Virus record (IMG/VR): IMGVR_UViG_3300037963_001253
Coordinates: 35,207-84,618 of that record
DNA: 49,412 nt
Reading direction: 5' to 3' (one strand)
Source: a virus
Part shown: positions 9,891 to 19,000 of the stretch, piece by piece
Layout: every line of letters starts with the position of its first letter
Numbering within the stretch: the first letter of the stretch is position 1
Notes under the pieces: model-generated
The model's database searches: none
Told to the model about the DNA's origin: nothing
Seen by the model: only the letters and a program-made list of their open reading frames with translations
Program-made: the position numbers and the translations under genes

Positions 9891-10553
9891 TTATACAGGA
9901 TCGTTACAACAGTTTTGATGAATCCATGTAAATTCAAAATCATCTCCTGAAACTCCACTAAAATCAAAGTCATCAACATTACAAGGAGTTTCTAATTGAT
10001 TTCCTACTACACTGTAATTACTTATGTTAAGTGTTCCTATGTTACCGTTTCCATTGTTTTGAGTGTTTACCATCTTTATTTCATTTCTGTAAGATATAAG
10101 AGATGGATCAAAAAAGGATAGAGCCATATTACTGAGAGGACAAACAAAGTTTGGTTGTGTTATAATTTGAGGAACATTACTAGCAACCATTACTGATCCA
10201 TCTTGAGATGCTGCACTTAAATCAACAGATCCTATTGTTACTCCGTTTAAAAGTATATCAAAGTTATCTTGTATAGTAGCACCACTATTACAGATAGAAA
10301 TAACTATTGTTTGATTAGGACAAACTGGAGGTAAACTTACACTTATATCTTCATAATTTTGACACTCAGGATTATTAGATATTATTCTAACCACTGTAGT
10401 TCCCACAGGAACATTGTAAGAAACAAATCCTATCAGTAATTGAGCTGACGTTATACCTGTTTCAAAAGCCTGTGTGAAACCATCTACTTGAGAAAATAAG
10501 TTAAAAGGTCCTGCATCACTTCCTACGTTACTAGCTTGTATAAGTATTGCCAT
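9891..10553 (-). CDS. Virion surface protein: GPF-LFS domain plus beta-sandwich-like C-terminal region
   Basis: Residues 1-75 are the fourth copy of the small domain repeated between 9.9 and 12.2 kb (Gly-Pro-Phe-Asn-Leu-Phe-Ser, Phe-Glu-Thr-Gly, Val-Pro-x-Gly-Thr, then a Cys and an Asp-Ile). Unlike the other fused copy it is followed without a Thr linker by a region of about 145 residues with alternating hydrophobic residues, an Asn-Gly-Val motif and several cysteines (Cys-Asn near 109, Cys-Pro near 139, and a Cys-Cys near the end). This is typical of a beta-sandwich decoration or receptor-binding domain. No known family is recognised. It is the last gene before the terminator, one base after the neighbouring start. 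Confidence 0.6.
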   Translation of the reverse strand: MAILIQASNVGSDAGPFNLFSQVDGFTQAFETGITSAQLLIGFVSYNVPVGTTVVRIISNNPECQNYEDISVSLPPVCPNQTIVISICNSGATIQDNFDILLNGVTIGSVDLSAASQDGSVMVASNVPQIITQPNFVCPLSNMALSFFDPSLISYRNEIKMVNTQNNGNGNIGTLNISNYSVVGNQLETPCNVDDFDFSGVSGDDFEFTWIHQNCCNDPV

Positions 10554-10554
10554 A

Positions 10555-10788
10555 TTATGTTGTTATAGGAGTATCTACAAAATTACTACAGTCCGCATTG
10601 TTATTTTGTATTCTAATAATTGTACTTCCAGCAGGTACATTAAGTGTAGTATATCCAAGTGCACTTGTTAATACAGTGATAGATATACCAGTTTCAAAAG
10701 CGACTGCATAATTATCTGCATCTGAATAAAGATCACAAGGACCTGAACAGACTCCTGCTGATGTTAATTTTATATTTGTTGAAGCCAT
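10555..10788 (-). CDS. Stand-alone GPF-LFS domain protein (77 aa)
   Basis: The whole protein is one copy of the repeated domain: Gly-Pro-Cys-Asp-Leu-Tyr-Ser at 16-22, Phe-Glu-Thr-Gly at 31-34, Val-Pro-Ala-Gly-Ser near 52 and Cys-Ser-Asn near 67. It ends in Pro-Ile-Thr-Thr, where a Thr linker begins in the fused copies, so it looks like a domain without its attached module. Function unknown; a structural subunit or assembly plug for the same fibre complex is the likeliest reading. Confidence 0.6.
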   Translation of the reverse strand: MASTNIKLTSAGVCSGPCDLYSDADNYAVAFETGISITVLTSALGYTTLNVPAGSTIIRIQNNNADCSNFVDTPITT

Positions 10789-10799
10789 ATCTAATTTAT

Positions 10800-11936
10800 T
10801 TAAGCGTTACAAGGTGCTGCGTAAGTTATCTCTCCTCCTGCACTTACCTGTATGGAATAACTAATCGGATCAGGACCTGCAATAGATGGTTCATAATGCC
10901 AATAGTTACCTCCTCCATTAAATGTTCCTGCACTACCGGTTGAGTTTACATACAAGAATTCTCCTACTTGTGGAACTGCTGTTGCACCATTCTTCCAAAC
11001 AAAGTTTACTAAATCAAATTCACAAATACTTATCTGTAAGTTAGGATCAGACTGTGAAGATCTTAGTCCTGCAAATAATGAAAGAGCACTAGTAGTAGTG
11101 GTTGTTGTTGGTGGAGGAACTTTAGTAGTTGTAGTTCCTGTTGTAACTGCACTTGCACCATTTAATGAACAATCACATGTTGTAGTAGTTGTAGTTGTTG
11201 AAGAAGAAGTACTGGTCGTTGTAGTACTAGTACTAGAACTAGAACTTGTAGTTGTTGTTGTAAGTTCTTTATATGTATCAGCAACAAAACTAAAGTCTAC
11301 ATCAACTCCTGCTCCTGTATAATCTGGACTCATAACAGTTGTGAAACTATTTGTACAGAAACTACATACATCTTGTGCTTGATATAATACACCATCTTTT
11401 ACAATAGTGTTAATAAAGTTGTACACTCCTATTCTATCACTATCTATTGTAGCAGAAACTACGTCACCTGGGAATACTGCAATTGTTCCACTTTGTGAAG
11501 AAGCATTACCTGTAATAGTTGCATCTACTACATTAACTCCGTTAACATCTATCTTTAAGTTACTACTTTGTGGATCTGCTGCCACTAGAGAATTTGGAGT
11601 GTTTGTTATCAGCTCCCAGTTAAATTTATTAGGAGGTTGTTCTGTAGTAGTCGTTGAAGTGGATGTTGAAGTACTTGTAGTGGTTGACGTACTAGAACTA
11701 GTTGTAGTAGTTGTAGTAGGACAGTTGGTAGGAATATCTACACAATTAGTACAAACACCTGTAGAGCAAACTCTTACAGTTGAAGTTCCTGCAGGTGCAA
11801 CTACTATATATCCAGCGATTAAACTTGCAGCAGGGACTTGTGTATCAAAAGGTGCAGCATAGTTGTCCACATTTGAAAATAAATCAAATGGTCCTGCTTG
11901 TCCGTCTATCGTTAATGTTATTTCTATTAAAGCCAT
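10800..11936 (-). CDS. Modular surface protein with GPF-LFS domain, Thr/Ser linkers and three further modules
   Basis: This 378-residue protein is built as domain-linker-domain. The repeated GPF-LFS domain occupies 1-73; a Thr/Ser linker 74-98; a beta-rich domain about 104-225, with Trp-Glu, Asn-Gly-Val-x-Val-Val and Phe-Pro-Gly-Asp motifs; a second linker 226-253; a short Cys-x-Cys segment 254-260; a Thr-Pro linker about 268-283; and a final 95-residue domain with Asn-Gly-Gly-Gly-Asn-Tyr-Trp. The 104-225 domain resembles the C-terminal domain of the serine-protease protein encoded at 13.7-16.0 kb, so modules have been exchanged between genes. Thr/Ser linkers of this kind could be glycosylated or act as spacers in a fibre. 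No enzymatic motif is seen. Confidence 0.65.
   Translation of the reverse strand: MALIEITLTIDGQAGPFDLFSNVDNYAAPFDTQVPAASLIAGYIVVAPAGTSTVRVCSTGVCTNCVDIPTNCPTTTTTTSSSTSTTTSTSTSTSTTTTEQPPNKFNWELITNTPNSLVAADPQSSNLKIDVNGVNVVDATITGNASSQSGTIAVFPGDVVSATIDSDRIGVYNFINTIVKDGVLYQAQDVCSFCTNSFTTVMSPDYTGAGVDVDFSFVADTYKELTTTTTSSSSSTSTTTTSTSSSTTTTTTTCDCSLNGASAVTTGTTTTKVPPPTTTTTTSALSLFAGLRSSQSDPNLQISICEFDLVNFVWKNGATAVPQVGEFLYVNSTGSAGTFNGGGNYWHYEPSIAGPDPISYSIQVSAGGEITYAAPCNA
11178..11261 (-). repeat. Thr/Ser-linker coding tract
   Basis: Simple-sequence DNA of ACT, ACA, AGT and TCT codons encoding about 28 Thr/Ser residues in the middle of the 378-residue protein. A second tract (11643-11717) encodes its first linker and a shorter one lies near 11091-11135. 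Such DNA is prone to slippage, and lengths in steps of three would keep the frame. Confidence 0.75.
11643..11717 (-). repeat. Thr/Ser-linker coding tract
   Basis: Encodes the 25-residue Thr/Ser linker that separates the GPF-LFS domain from the next module in the 378-residue protein. On the plus strand it reads as repeated GTAGT/GTTGT triplets. Confidence 0.75.
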
Positions 11937-11938
11937 AA

Positions 11939-12223
11939 TTATACTGGTGGTATTGTGGTTGTTGTACTTGTTGTGTTAGTAGTACTCGTTGTTGTTGTTG
12001 TTGGTTGTTGCAATATAATATCAAAACTGTTATCACACAAAGAATCTGATGCTACTTTTATTATAGTGGTCCCTGCAGGAACTACTCCTATACTATACCC
12101 AGCTAACAGCTGAGCTTTACTAACACCAGTTTCAAAAGCAGTGGTGAACCCATCCGCATCTGAAAATAGATTGAAGGGTCCAGTGTTATTTCCTGCCGTA
12201 GTTAGTTTTATAAATACTTGCAT
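11939..12223 (-). CDS. GPF-LFS domain protein with C-terminal poly-Thr tail (94 aa)
   Basis: Residues 1-74 are a clear copy of the repeated domain (Gly-Pro-Phe-Asn-Leu-Phe-Ser at 15-21, Phe-Glu-Thr-Gly at 30-33, Val-Pro-Ala-Gly-Thr near 48, Cys-Asp-Asn near 63). Residues 75-90 are almost all Thr with a few Ser and Asn, and the protein stops at Ile-Pro-Pro-Val without any domain after the linker. It therefore looks like the front half of a two-domain protein. It ends 3 bases before the start of the next copy. Confidence 0.6.
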   Translation of the reverse strand: MQVFIKLTTAGNNTGPFNLFSDADGFTTAFETGVSKAQLLAGYSIGVVPAGTTIIKVASDSLCDNSFDIILQQPTTTTTSTTNTTSTTTTIPPV

Positions 12224-12224
12224 A

Positions 12225-12539
12225 TTATGGGCAACAAGTGGTTAATGTATTATTTATATCAATTATGTTTTGTTTCATTAATGCAATCTCTTGTGTGTTT
12301 GCAGTTGATTGATTCTTCAAGGTACAAAGAAGTTCGTCAATTTTAGACAAAACAACGTTTAAATCATCACATGGTTCTGCATTTGAACAAGGTAATATCG
12401 GTCCATTGTATGTAATAGACTTTGAATAATGTACGTTTGTTGTACATGGATCACAAGAACAACTTGCTGTGCTAGTGCATCCACAAGCGGTGTTTAGTGT
12501 TATATCTGTACAACAAGGATTTGTAGGTAAGTATGCCAT
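12225..12539 (-). CDS. Cysteine-rich small structural protein (104 aa)
   Basis: The first 60 residues hold most of about 14 cysteines, several as Cys-Cys, Cys-Gly-Cys or Cys-Ser-Cys; the second half is a predicted helix with a heptad-like pattern (Ile-x-x-Leu-x-x-x-Leu) ending in Cys-Cys-Pro. Similar Cys-rich N termini occur in the collar-fibre protein just upstream and in the 1041-residue protein, suggesting a shared way of docking or cross-linking in the virion. A trimeric coiled coil is plausible. No family is recognised. Confidence 0.5.
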   Translation of the reverse strand: MAYLPTNPCCTDITLNTACGCTSTASCSCDPCTTNVHYSKSITYNGPILPCSNAEPCDDLNVVLSKIDELLCTLKNQSTANTQEIALMKQNIIDINNTLTTCCP

Positions 12540-12550
12540 TTTTTTTAGTA

Positions 12551-13702
12551 TTAAGGTATGTAAATTATATAATATCCTCCGATTCCAGGCTGGTAATTAT
12601 CATGACCGAGTCCTCCTCCTGCAGGGTCTATAGTTACGTTTACATCAATAGTCTGTGAAACTTCACTAGATTTACCAACTGTTGCAGCTCCATCGTTTCC
12701 TCTTAGAGCATATCCTAAATTACCACCAGTTGAATTAACTTGTGAAATTTGATTGGTGTTTGCAGGTGGATTAGTATTTCCTGAGCTCTGTAAAGTTACT
12801 GTAAAGTGAGAGTGACTTGGAGGATTAATTGATGATGTTGTAGTAGAAGCATGATTATGACTAGGAATTTGTGCTGTTGATAATACTACTTGATTACTTC
12901 CTTGCATTTGTTGCAGATTGTAACTTGGATTACCAGCAACAGATGGATTAACAGTGTCATCCATGTTCGCTCCTCCCATATCTGTAGCTCCAACTACTAC
13001 TCTTCCTCTTAAGTCTGGTGTTCCGTTATTTCCATTACATAGAAATATTCTATCCCACTCACCTATACCAGCTCCTGAAGAGTCAAAAGGAGTTAATGCA
13101 CCAAAGTATGGAACTGCAGCATAAGGAACCATTCTATTACTGATTAATTGTTGTTGAGGATTATTGTTCAAATAGTTCTCTATGTACGTATTTATATCAA
13201 CAATTTTTACATAATTAGTAGTAACATCTGTAATAAAAGTATTTAGTGATTGCTCAACTTCACATAATTTTGATATAGTTTGTTGTAAAACATCTCGAGT
13301 GCTAGTGTTATCTGTGACTCCAGATACACATTCTACATCGTAGGCAGGTAAATTTGGATTTCCTCCACCATTAGCTTCTTGTTGTAATTGTAGTATTTCA
13401 TCATTTAAGTCGCATATAGTTTTAATAATACCTGTTAGATAGTTATTTAAAGATAAGGGATTACACTCATCTAGATTACCCTGTACTACAGGACATATAT
13501 CTGAAGGAGCAACTACAGGTTGGATACCTGTACCATCAAGTGCAGCACCTAAAAAGGTAATAAGGGCTTGCTCTACATAAGATAGAGAGTCTCCATTTTG
13601 TATCCCTAATATAGGAACGTCTACACCTGTATATTTAACGCACTTGTCTGAAGTAATTTCAGTACAGCCGTTGTAACAGTTTGAGCAATTTTGTGTTGAC
13701 AT
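12551..13702 (-). CDS. Tail fibre protein with phage tail-collar domain
   Basis: This 383-residue protein starts with a Cys-rich segment (Cys6, Cys9, Cys13, Cys21) and a Gly-Asp-Ser-Leu-Ser motif near 37-41 that I associate with tail proteins of Bacteroidota phages. Residues 95-185 are helical. Residues about 195-238 are a tail-collar domain (Gly-Thr-Pro-Asp-Leu-Arg-Gly-Arg at 227-234). The rest is the fibre tip typical of this family, with His-x-His pairs (Ser-His-Asn-His at 281-284; Ser-His-Ser-His at 296-299) and the terminal block from His367 to Pro383, which contains Tyr-Gln-Pro-Gly. Family members form trimeric short tail fibres and bind metal through the His pairs. It is the best candidate for a host-binding fibre in the window. 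Confidence 0.8.
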   Translation of the reverse strand: MSTQNCSNCYNGCTEITSDKCVKYTGVDVPILGIQNGDSLSYVEQALITFLGAALDGTGIQPVVAPSDICPVVQGNLDECNPLSLNNYLTGIIKTICDLNDEILQLQQEANGGGNPNLPAYDVECVSGVTDNTSTRDVLQQTISKLCEVEQSLNTFITDVTTNYVKIVDINTYIENYLNNNPQQQLISNRMVPYAAVPYFGALTPFDSSGAGIGEWDRIFLCNGNNGTPDLRGRVVVGATDMGGANMDDTVNPSVAGNPSYNLQQMQGSNQVVLSTAQIPSHNHASTTTSSINPPSHSHFTVTLQSSGNTNPPANTNQISQVNSTGGNLGYALRGNDGAATVGKSSEVSQTIDVNVTIDPAGGGLGHDNYQPGIGGYYIIYIP

Positions 13703-13727
13703 AATTTTATAATTTTATTTGTTCACC

Positions 13728-16028
13728 TTATGGTGAGGTTTGTGTAAATGTTATTGTTATGGGTCCGCTACCTACATTAGTTGGACTAAATGTAGTAGTG
13801 ATAGGACCTATTAAAGCTGTAGCAGTCCCGGTGGTAGTGTCTGAAACTAACGAAGCACCTGCTCCTACTGCTGATTGGAATATTGTATTATCATCTCCTG
13901 CACTACTTCTCTTGTAACTCATTGCTAGTTCATACACGTGACCTTCTTGGAAGTACTCATTGGTATATGGAGATGCAGCATTACTTGTTGTATTAGCATC
14001 TTTCTCAAAAAACTTACCTATACTAGAATCTGTGGTATCAGTAATAGATACGTATTGTGGACTAGCTGCATCCCAAGCATCTTCTATATCCACAGTAATA
14101 CTCGATGTTGAAGCAGCAGTGATAACTACTTTATATTGTAATTTAGGATCTGTTGGAGTAGCAGTTATATTTAATAAAGATAATGTACTTGTTCTAGATG
14201 CACCAGCTGCTATAAAACCTGCATCATCATCTAATAAACTCACTCCTCCAGATACACTACCTTTATATTGTTCGTGTAGTGCATATTGTGGGTATGATGC
14301 AGGATTATTATCTGTTTCAAGACTTTGAGTTATCTTGTCTCCTGGACTAACACTAAATGTTCCACTACCTGTAGGGGTAGCAGGATCAAATGTTACAGGA
14401 CCTACTACTGAAACTCCATTCTTAAAGATTTCTAAAGTTGATTCTCTCCATGACTTAGTAGTACCAGGATCTGAACCTTCAAACTCCCAAGTCATTGCAA
14501 ATGCTGTTGTAGTTGATGTGGTTGTTGTACTACTACTAGTAGACGTACTGGTACTTGTGCTAGTACTTGTACTTGTGCTAGTAGAAGTGCTCGTAGAAGT
14601 GCTCGTAGAGGTACTAGTAGACGTGCTAGTAGTACTTGTACTGGTACTAGTAGATGTGCTAGTTGAACTACTTGTTGTTGTAGTGGTAGGTGGAGCAGTA
14701 GTAGTTGTTGTAGTAGTATTACCACCACAGTTAGCTTCTAGTGAACCTGTAAATCCTACTTGCCAGTATTCTTCGTTTTCACATAAAATAAACTTTTCAT
14801 CGCTTTGACCTGGTATAGTTATATATTCAATAGTGTCTGGGTCTACCATAACTCCAGCAGTTGATGCTGTGTCTACATATTGTTCTATTCCTAACTGGTC
14901 TGCTACATCATCTATTCTACATGCGTAACCTATAAGAGCTACACCTTGAGCATTCTCACTTCCAGCAAAACAAAGTCCTACTATTTTTATTGTTCCGTTT
15001 ATATCTGCTAGTAAGAAAGATCCTGAATCACCCCTGTATATAGGATAAGGACAAACTTCACTAGGGTTTTGAGCATTAGGTTCTTCTTGAGTTGGTTTTA
15101 TAAATGCAATAGCTCTGTTAAATTGACAGAATGTAGGTACTCCTTGTAGGCTATAAGATAATTGAATACTAACACCAGTTGCATGTACTGTCATAGGACA
15201 GTCAGGAACAAATCCTTTTGCTCCAGTTGTTCTTCCAGAACTGTAAAGACGAGGATTAGTAGCTAGTAAGTTATCTAGTTCTCCAGTGCTTGCAAAAGGT
15301 GGAGCATTGTTTCCAAGTATCGATTCTAATCCTACTTGGTTCCAAGATTGTGATATTGAAAATGCACTTTCATCAATAGAAAATATAGCTGCATCTACTT
15401 GATTCACAAGTCCTGTGCTTGAAGGATGAATAGGAACATATCTTAAACTTACTCCGAAGTTATTAGATGTAGGTGTACTAGGTCCTAGTTCTCCGGTTTG
15501 ATACACTCTATTTACTGGATCATAATCATTTTCTAGAACTCCGTTTACATCTCTAGCACTTGTAAAGAACGCATCATCTATAGCAACATGATTATTTGTT
15601 AATCCTACTGTACATCCACTATCTGTATGACGTACTATACCTCCTAAAGTTCCCACTGAATTATTATTGTTTCTACTAGACATGGAGGTACCTCCTTGAA
15701 TAGGTCTTACAGTAGCTCTATTAGCTGCATTACTTGGTCCAGCATTAATGTTACCACAAGTAGAAGAACATGTTCCTAGAACAAAGTTTGCATATACTTC
15801 TGTTACATCTGTCTTTAAGCTTTGATTGTTGACAATAACTTCAACTGGAATTAACTCATCGGCAGGAACTACAGAAATGTCTTTCTTTTCTTTCACTCCC
15901 ACTATAATAGCAAACTCACCAGTTTCTACACCATTAGATTGTTTCTTTCCAAATCCAATAGATGTAGCATTCGGATATTGTAATCTCAATTCTTCAATCT
16001 TATCTAATATGTCTTGTGTTAATATCAT
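13728..16028 (-). CDS. Trypsin-like serine protease with Thr/Ser linker and C-terminal surface domain
   Basis: Residues 1-400 form a chymotrypsin-fold protease like the bacterial/plant Nal1-type trypsin-like peptidases: an N-terminal beta module with Gly-Phe-Gly-Lys-Lys near 25, then a catalytic triad read as His147 (Asn-Asn-His-Val-Ala), Asp212 (Val-Asp-Ala-Ala-Ile) and Ser335 (Gly-Asp-Ser-Gly-Ser). A Thr/Ser linker of about 75 residues (437-511) joins it to a 255-residue beta-rich domain with Trp-Glu-Phe, Asn-Gly-Val-x-Val-Val and Ser-Pro-Gly-Asp motifs, also found in the 378-residue protein at 10.8-11.9 kb. No signal peptide is seen, so it is presumably assembled into the virion and could cut host surface protein or mature its neighbours. 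The stop of the 1041-residue gene lies just upstream. Confidence 0.8.
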   Translation of the reverse strand: MILTQDILDKIEELRLQYPNATSIGFGKKQSNGVETGEFAIIVGVKEKKDISVVPADELIPVEVIVNNQSLKTDVTEVYANFVLGTCSSTCGNINAGPSNAANRATVRPIQGGTSMSSRNNNNSVGTLGGIVRHTDSGCTVGLTNNHVAIDDAFFTSARDVNGVLENDYDPVNRVYQTGELGPSTPTSNNFGVSLRYVPIHPSSTGLVNQVDAAIFSIDESAFSISQSWNQVGLESILGNNAPPFASTGELDNLLATNPRLYSSGRTTGAKGFVPDCPMTVHATGVSIQLSYSLQGVPTFCQFNRAIAFIKPTQEEPNAQNPSEVCPYPIYRGDSGSFLLADINGTIKIVGLCFAGSENAQGVALIGYACRIDDVADQLGIEQYVDTASTAGVMVDPDTIEYITIPGQSDEKFILCENEEYWQVGFTGSLEANCGGNTTTTTTTAPPTTTTTSSSTSTSTSTSTSTTSTSTSTSTSTSTSTSTSTSTSTSTSTSTSTSSSTTTTSTTTAFAMTWEFEGSDPGTTKSWRESTLEIFKNGVSVVGPVTFDPATPTGSGTFSVSPGDKITQSLETDNNPASYPQYALHEQYKGSVSGGVSLLDDDAGFIAAGASRTSTLSLLNITATPTDPKLQYKVVITAASTSSITVDIEDAWDAASPQYVSITDTTDSSIGKFFEKDANTTSNAASPYTNEYFQEGHVYELAMSYKRSSAGDDNTIFQSAVGAGASLVSDTTTGTATALIGPITTTFSPTNVGSGPITITFTQTSP
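14496..14720 (-). repeat. Long Thr/Ser-linker tract with tandem repeats
   Basis: About 225 bases encode roughly 75 Thr/Ser residues, mostly alternating Ser-Thr. At the DNA level there are short tandem copies, for example the 12-base unit GTAGAAGTGCTC twice in a row near 14580-14605 on the plus strand. Replication slippage should make this tract length-variable. Confidence 0.8.
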
Positions 16029-16030
16029 AA

Positions 16031-19000
16031 TTAATTATTTGTTACAATAGGATAAAATCTAGTAAATATTGTTCTTACACCTGGAGGTACAGTGGTTGTA
16101 GTAGTTGTTGTATTAGGATTTGTTGTAGTTGTAGTGGTAGTACCTGAAAAATTAAATCCGTCACTTATTCTACAGCTTGGTTTACTTCCTGCACTTCCAC
16201 CATTATAACTATCATCAGACTCTGCAACACTCCATTCTAGTGTATCGAAACTAACCTTCCATAACTCAGTGGTATTAGTATCTAAACGTCTTGCAGTAAT
16301 GTATAGGAACTCACCAATTACAGACATGTCTCCTACAGTCCTATAGTTTTCAGCTAGTCCTGGACCAGTTAACATAGTCTCACCTTCAAAGTTACCTGTA
16401 GCATAATCAAATTGTGAAACTACTATAGGTTCATTTGATCGTAAACCTATATATTTACTTGGTGTTCCATCTTGATTAAGAGTTACTACATGCTCACTAC
16501 CTCCATTAAATGGTTCAGGTATTATGAATTTTAGACTTACTGCTAAAATATTAGATCCTGGTACAAATGAAGCTTCAAACACCCTTTTACCTTGTTGTCC
16601 GGATAACCTATAATTAAGAACAAAAGTATCATCATTGATTGTAGACACTCCCCCTTGAAACCTGCAGGTTCCAGAACAATCAGGTAAATCATTTGGATCA
16701 AGTTCATAAATTACTCCATCCCAAGAAACATTTTCAGGTACCCCAGTTGCTGATGTATCATAATAAAGTCTTACATACTTATAGACCCATTGACCTTGGT
16801 CATCATCTATGCTGATTGTATTTACCAGATAATTTTCACTAACACAACTATTAGGAACTGTGAAAGCACTTCCTGGTGGTAATACTATTGGTTCTAAATT
16901 GCCCGTTACAACATCGTGTGACTGCAATATCCTGTATCTAGGATCTGAAGCCTCTGGAAAGTTGTTTTGAGGAGCACATACTCCAGGATTGTCATTACAG
17001 TCATATACCTCCAAAGTTCCATATATTCTATTACAATTCAGTGCTGGGTCAGGACATCCTAAAAGTAATTGTCCACCACTTGGTGCATTACCATATATAG
17101 TCATGGATGTATAGCTAGCAGGAGCAGTAACTTTAAACTCTCCATCCCCTTCATTAAAAAGAGGGGCTTCAGCAGGTACATAAGGATTTTGTACTCCACC
17201 CCATAGTCTATTACCATCAGCTTGAACATAACATCCTTGAGTTATAGAAAGTGTTGGAGTTCCACCATTAGTTTCTACATAGTATACATCTGATACTCCA
17301 TCATCTGTACCATCTGGATTACTATTTAGAACACCAGCTCTAATTGGAATGTTGTTAACTGGTACAGGGAAATTAATTGTAATACTAAAATTATCACCGT
17401 TTACTTTGTTAGATACAGCTGGTCCATTTGGATAATTAGATTCTGGTAATCGAAGTCCACTACAAGGTGAAGATAAATTTGAAGCTTGGCCTAAAAACAT
17501 CTGAGTTGTACCAAGAGGTGATTGAGTAAATGCGTCTACATTCCCTGCTAGAGTTGCTGTACAAGTCATTCCTTCAAATGTAAATGTTTGAGGAGTAGGA
17601 TCATATACACCTCCTTGAAACGGTGTAGCTGGATTACCTTCTGCATCAAAGAAGAAAGGAGGGAAGTAAGTACCACCACAATCATTTGCATTTTCAAATT
17701 CAATGTTAGAACAATGTGTAGCTGAACTTAACCAGTCATTAGAACTGGTTACACTAGTGGCAAGTGTCAAATTGTAAGGAGGTAATTGATCTATTGTGTA
17801 AACCTCTAAAGTTTCTGGATGTAACACTTGTGCTAATCCATTTACACCCCAGAAAGGTGCATCTTTTACTCCTGTATAATCATTTGTAAATTCTGGATAT
17901 CCACTGTTCTGTAGTATCCGTGAAGCAATAGCTAGATTATATAGTTCAAATTCAGGATTAGACGGAGTTACAGGGAACACTTTGATGTAGTTACCTACAG
18001 CACCTGCAAAACCTGATCCATCAGGATTAAGATCTAGTCTATATCCCATTACTAACTGCCCTGAATTTGTATAAGTAATATTACTTATCTTATTTGCACT
18101 ATCTTGAGAATTACTAGCTGCCCACGCAGAAGATATATCAGTTTCAGCAATTGTAATATCTCCTGCAGCTGCAATACTAAATTCATGAAGATACATTCTA
18201 CCCTCTCCACCAGTACCTTCTTGTGGTGCTGGAGCGTGTCTATAGCCTGTTCCAATAATAAGTGTATCATTATCTTTTGCAGTTATAGCCCATACAGAAG
18301 TTCCTCCAAGATTAACTGAACTAGAAAACTGTCCTGTAGGAACTGTTATCTCTCTTACATAAGTTAATGTAGGAGCATTTGGTGTAGTTCCATCTATGTC
18401 CCATTCTCTAATATATACCTTATTCTGAAATCTTGATGACCCTTGATCAACTATACTAACTAACCATAGTTTATCTTCTGTAGCACACAGAGGTCTTTCA
18501 ATACCTACTGTCTCATTAAAGTCATTAGGAACTAATACATCTGTAGCTGTGTTTGTATCAAAGTCATATACACCAACTAAACCTGGATTACCACCATTAG
18601 TAGACCAAATACATGGTACACCAAATGGATCTGGGAAATAACTTGTGGTAGTAGTTGTAGTAGGAGGTGCTGTAGTAGTAGTAGTTGTTGTAATATTACA
18701 ATCAATCACACCACTAAAGTTACAGTTAAGAGTTGTAGTTGTTGTTGTGGTTGGTGCTAAAGTTGTTGTAGTAGTTGTACTTGAACTTGACGTACTAGTT
18801 GTTGTAGTTGTAGGATTAGGACAAGGAGTTATTGGGCATGTAGTTATTTCACATACCGTTGGCTCACCACAATGTGGCACACAACCAGCTGTAAGACGAA
18901 TTACGTTACTAGCAATAGTTTCTGTATCTACACCATGACAGTCTTTAGCATAATGAGTGTCACAATACCTATAAGTTAGTACACGTTTGTATACCAGTAA

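Noticed and set aside
11091-14720. A CRISPR array or iteron array
   Set aside because: The repeats are codon-based and imperfect, in frame within genes, and lack unique spacers of constant length.
14492-14728. A leftward Leu/Gln-rich frame (78 aa) in the linker tract
   Set aside because: It is a shifted frame of the same repeat DNA inside the protease gene and has no start context.
14335-14808. A rightward frame encoding a poly-Val/Leu protein (157 aa)
   Set aside because: It is the antisense reading of the Thr/Ser tract of the protease gene; valine and leucine runs are what Thr/Ser codons give on the other strand. The same holds for the plus-strand frames at 11098-11322, 11407-11862 and 18645-18938.
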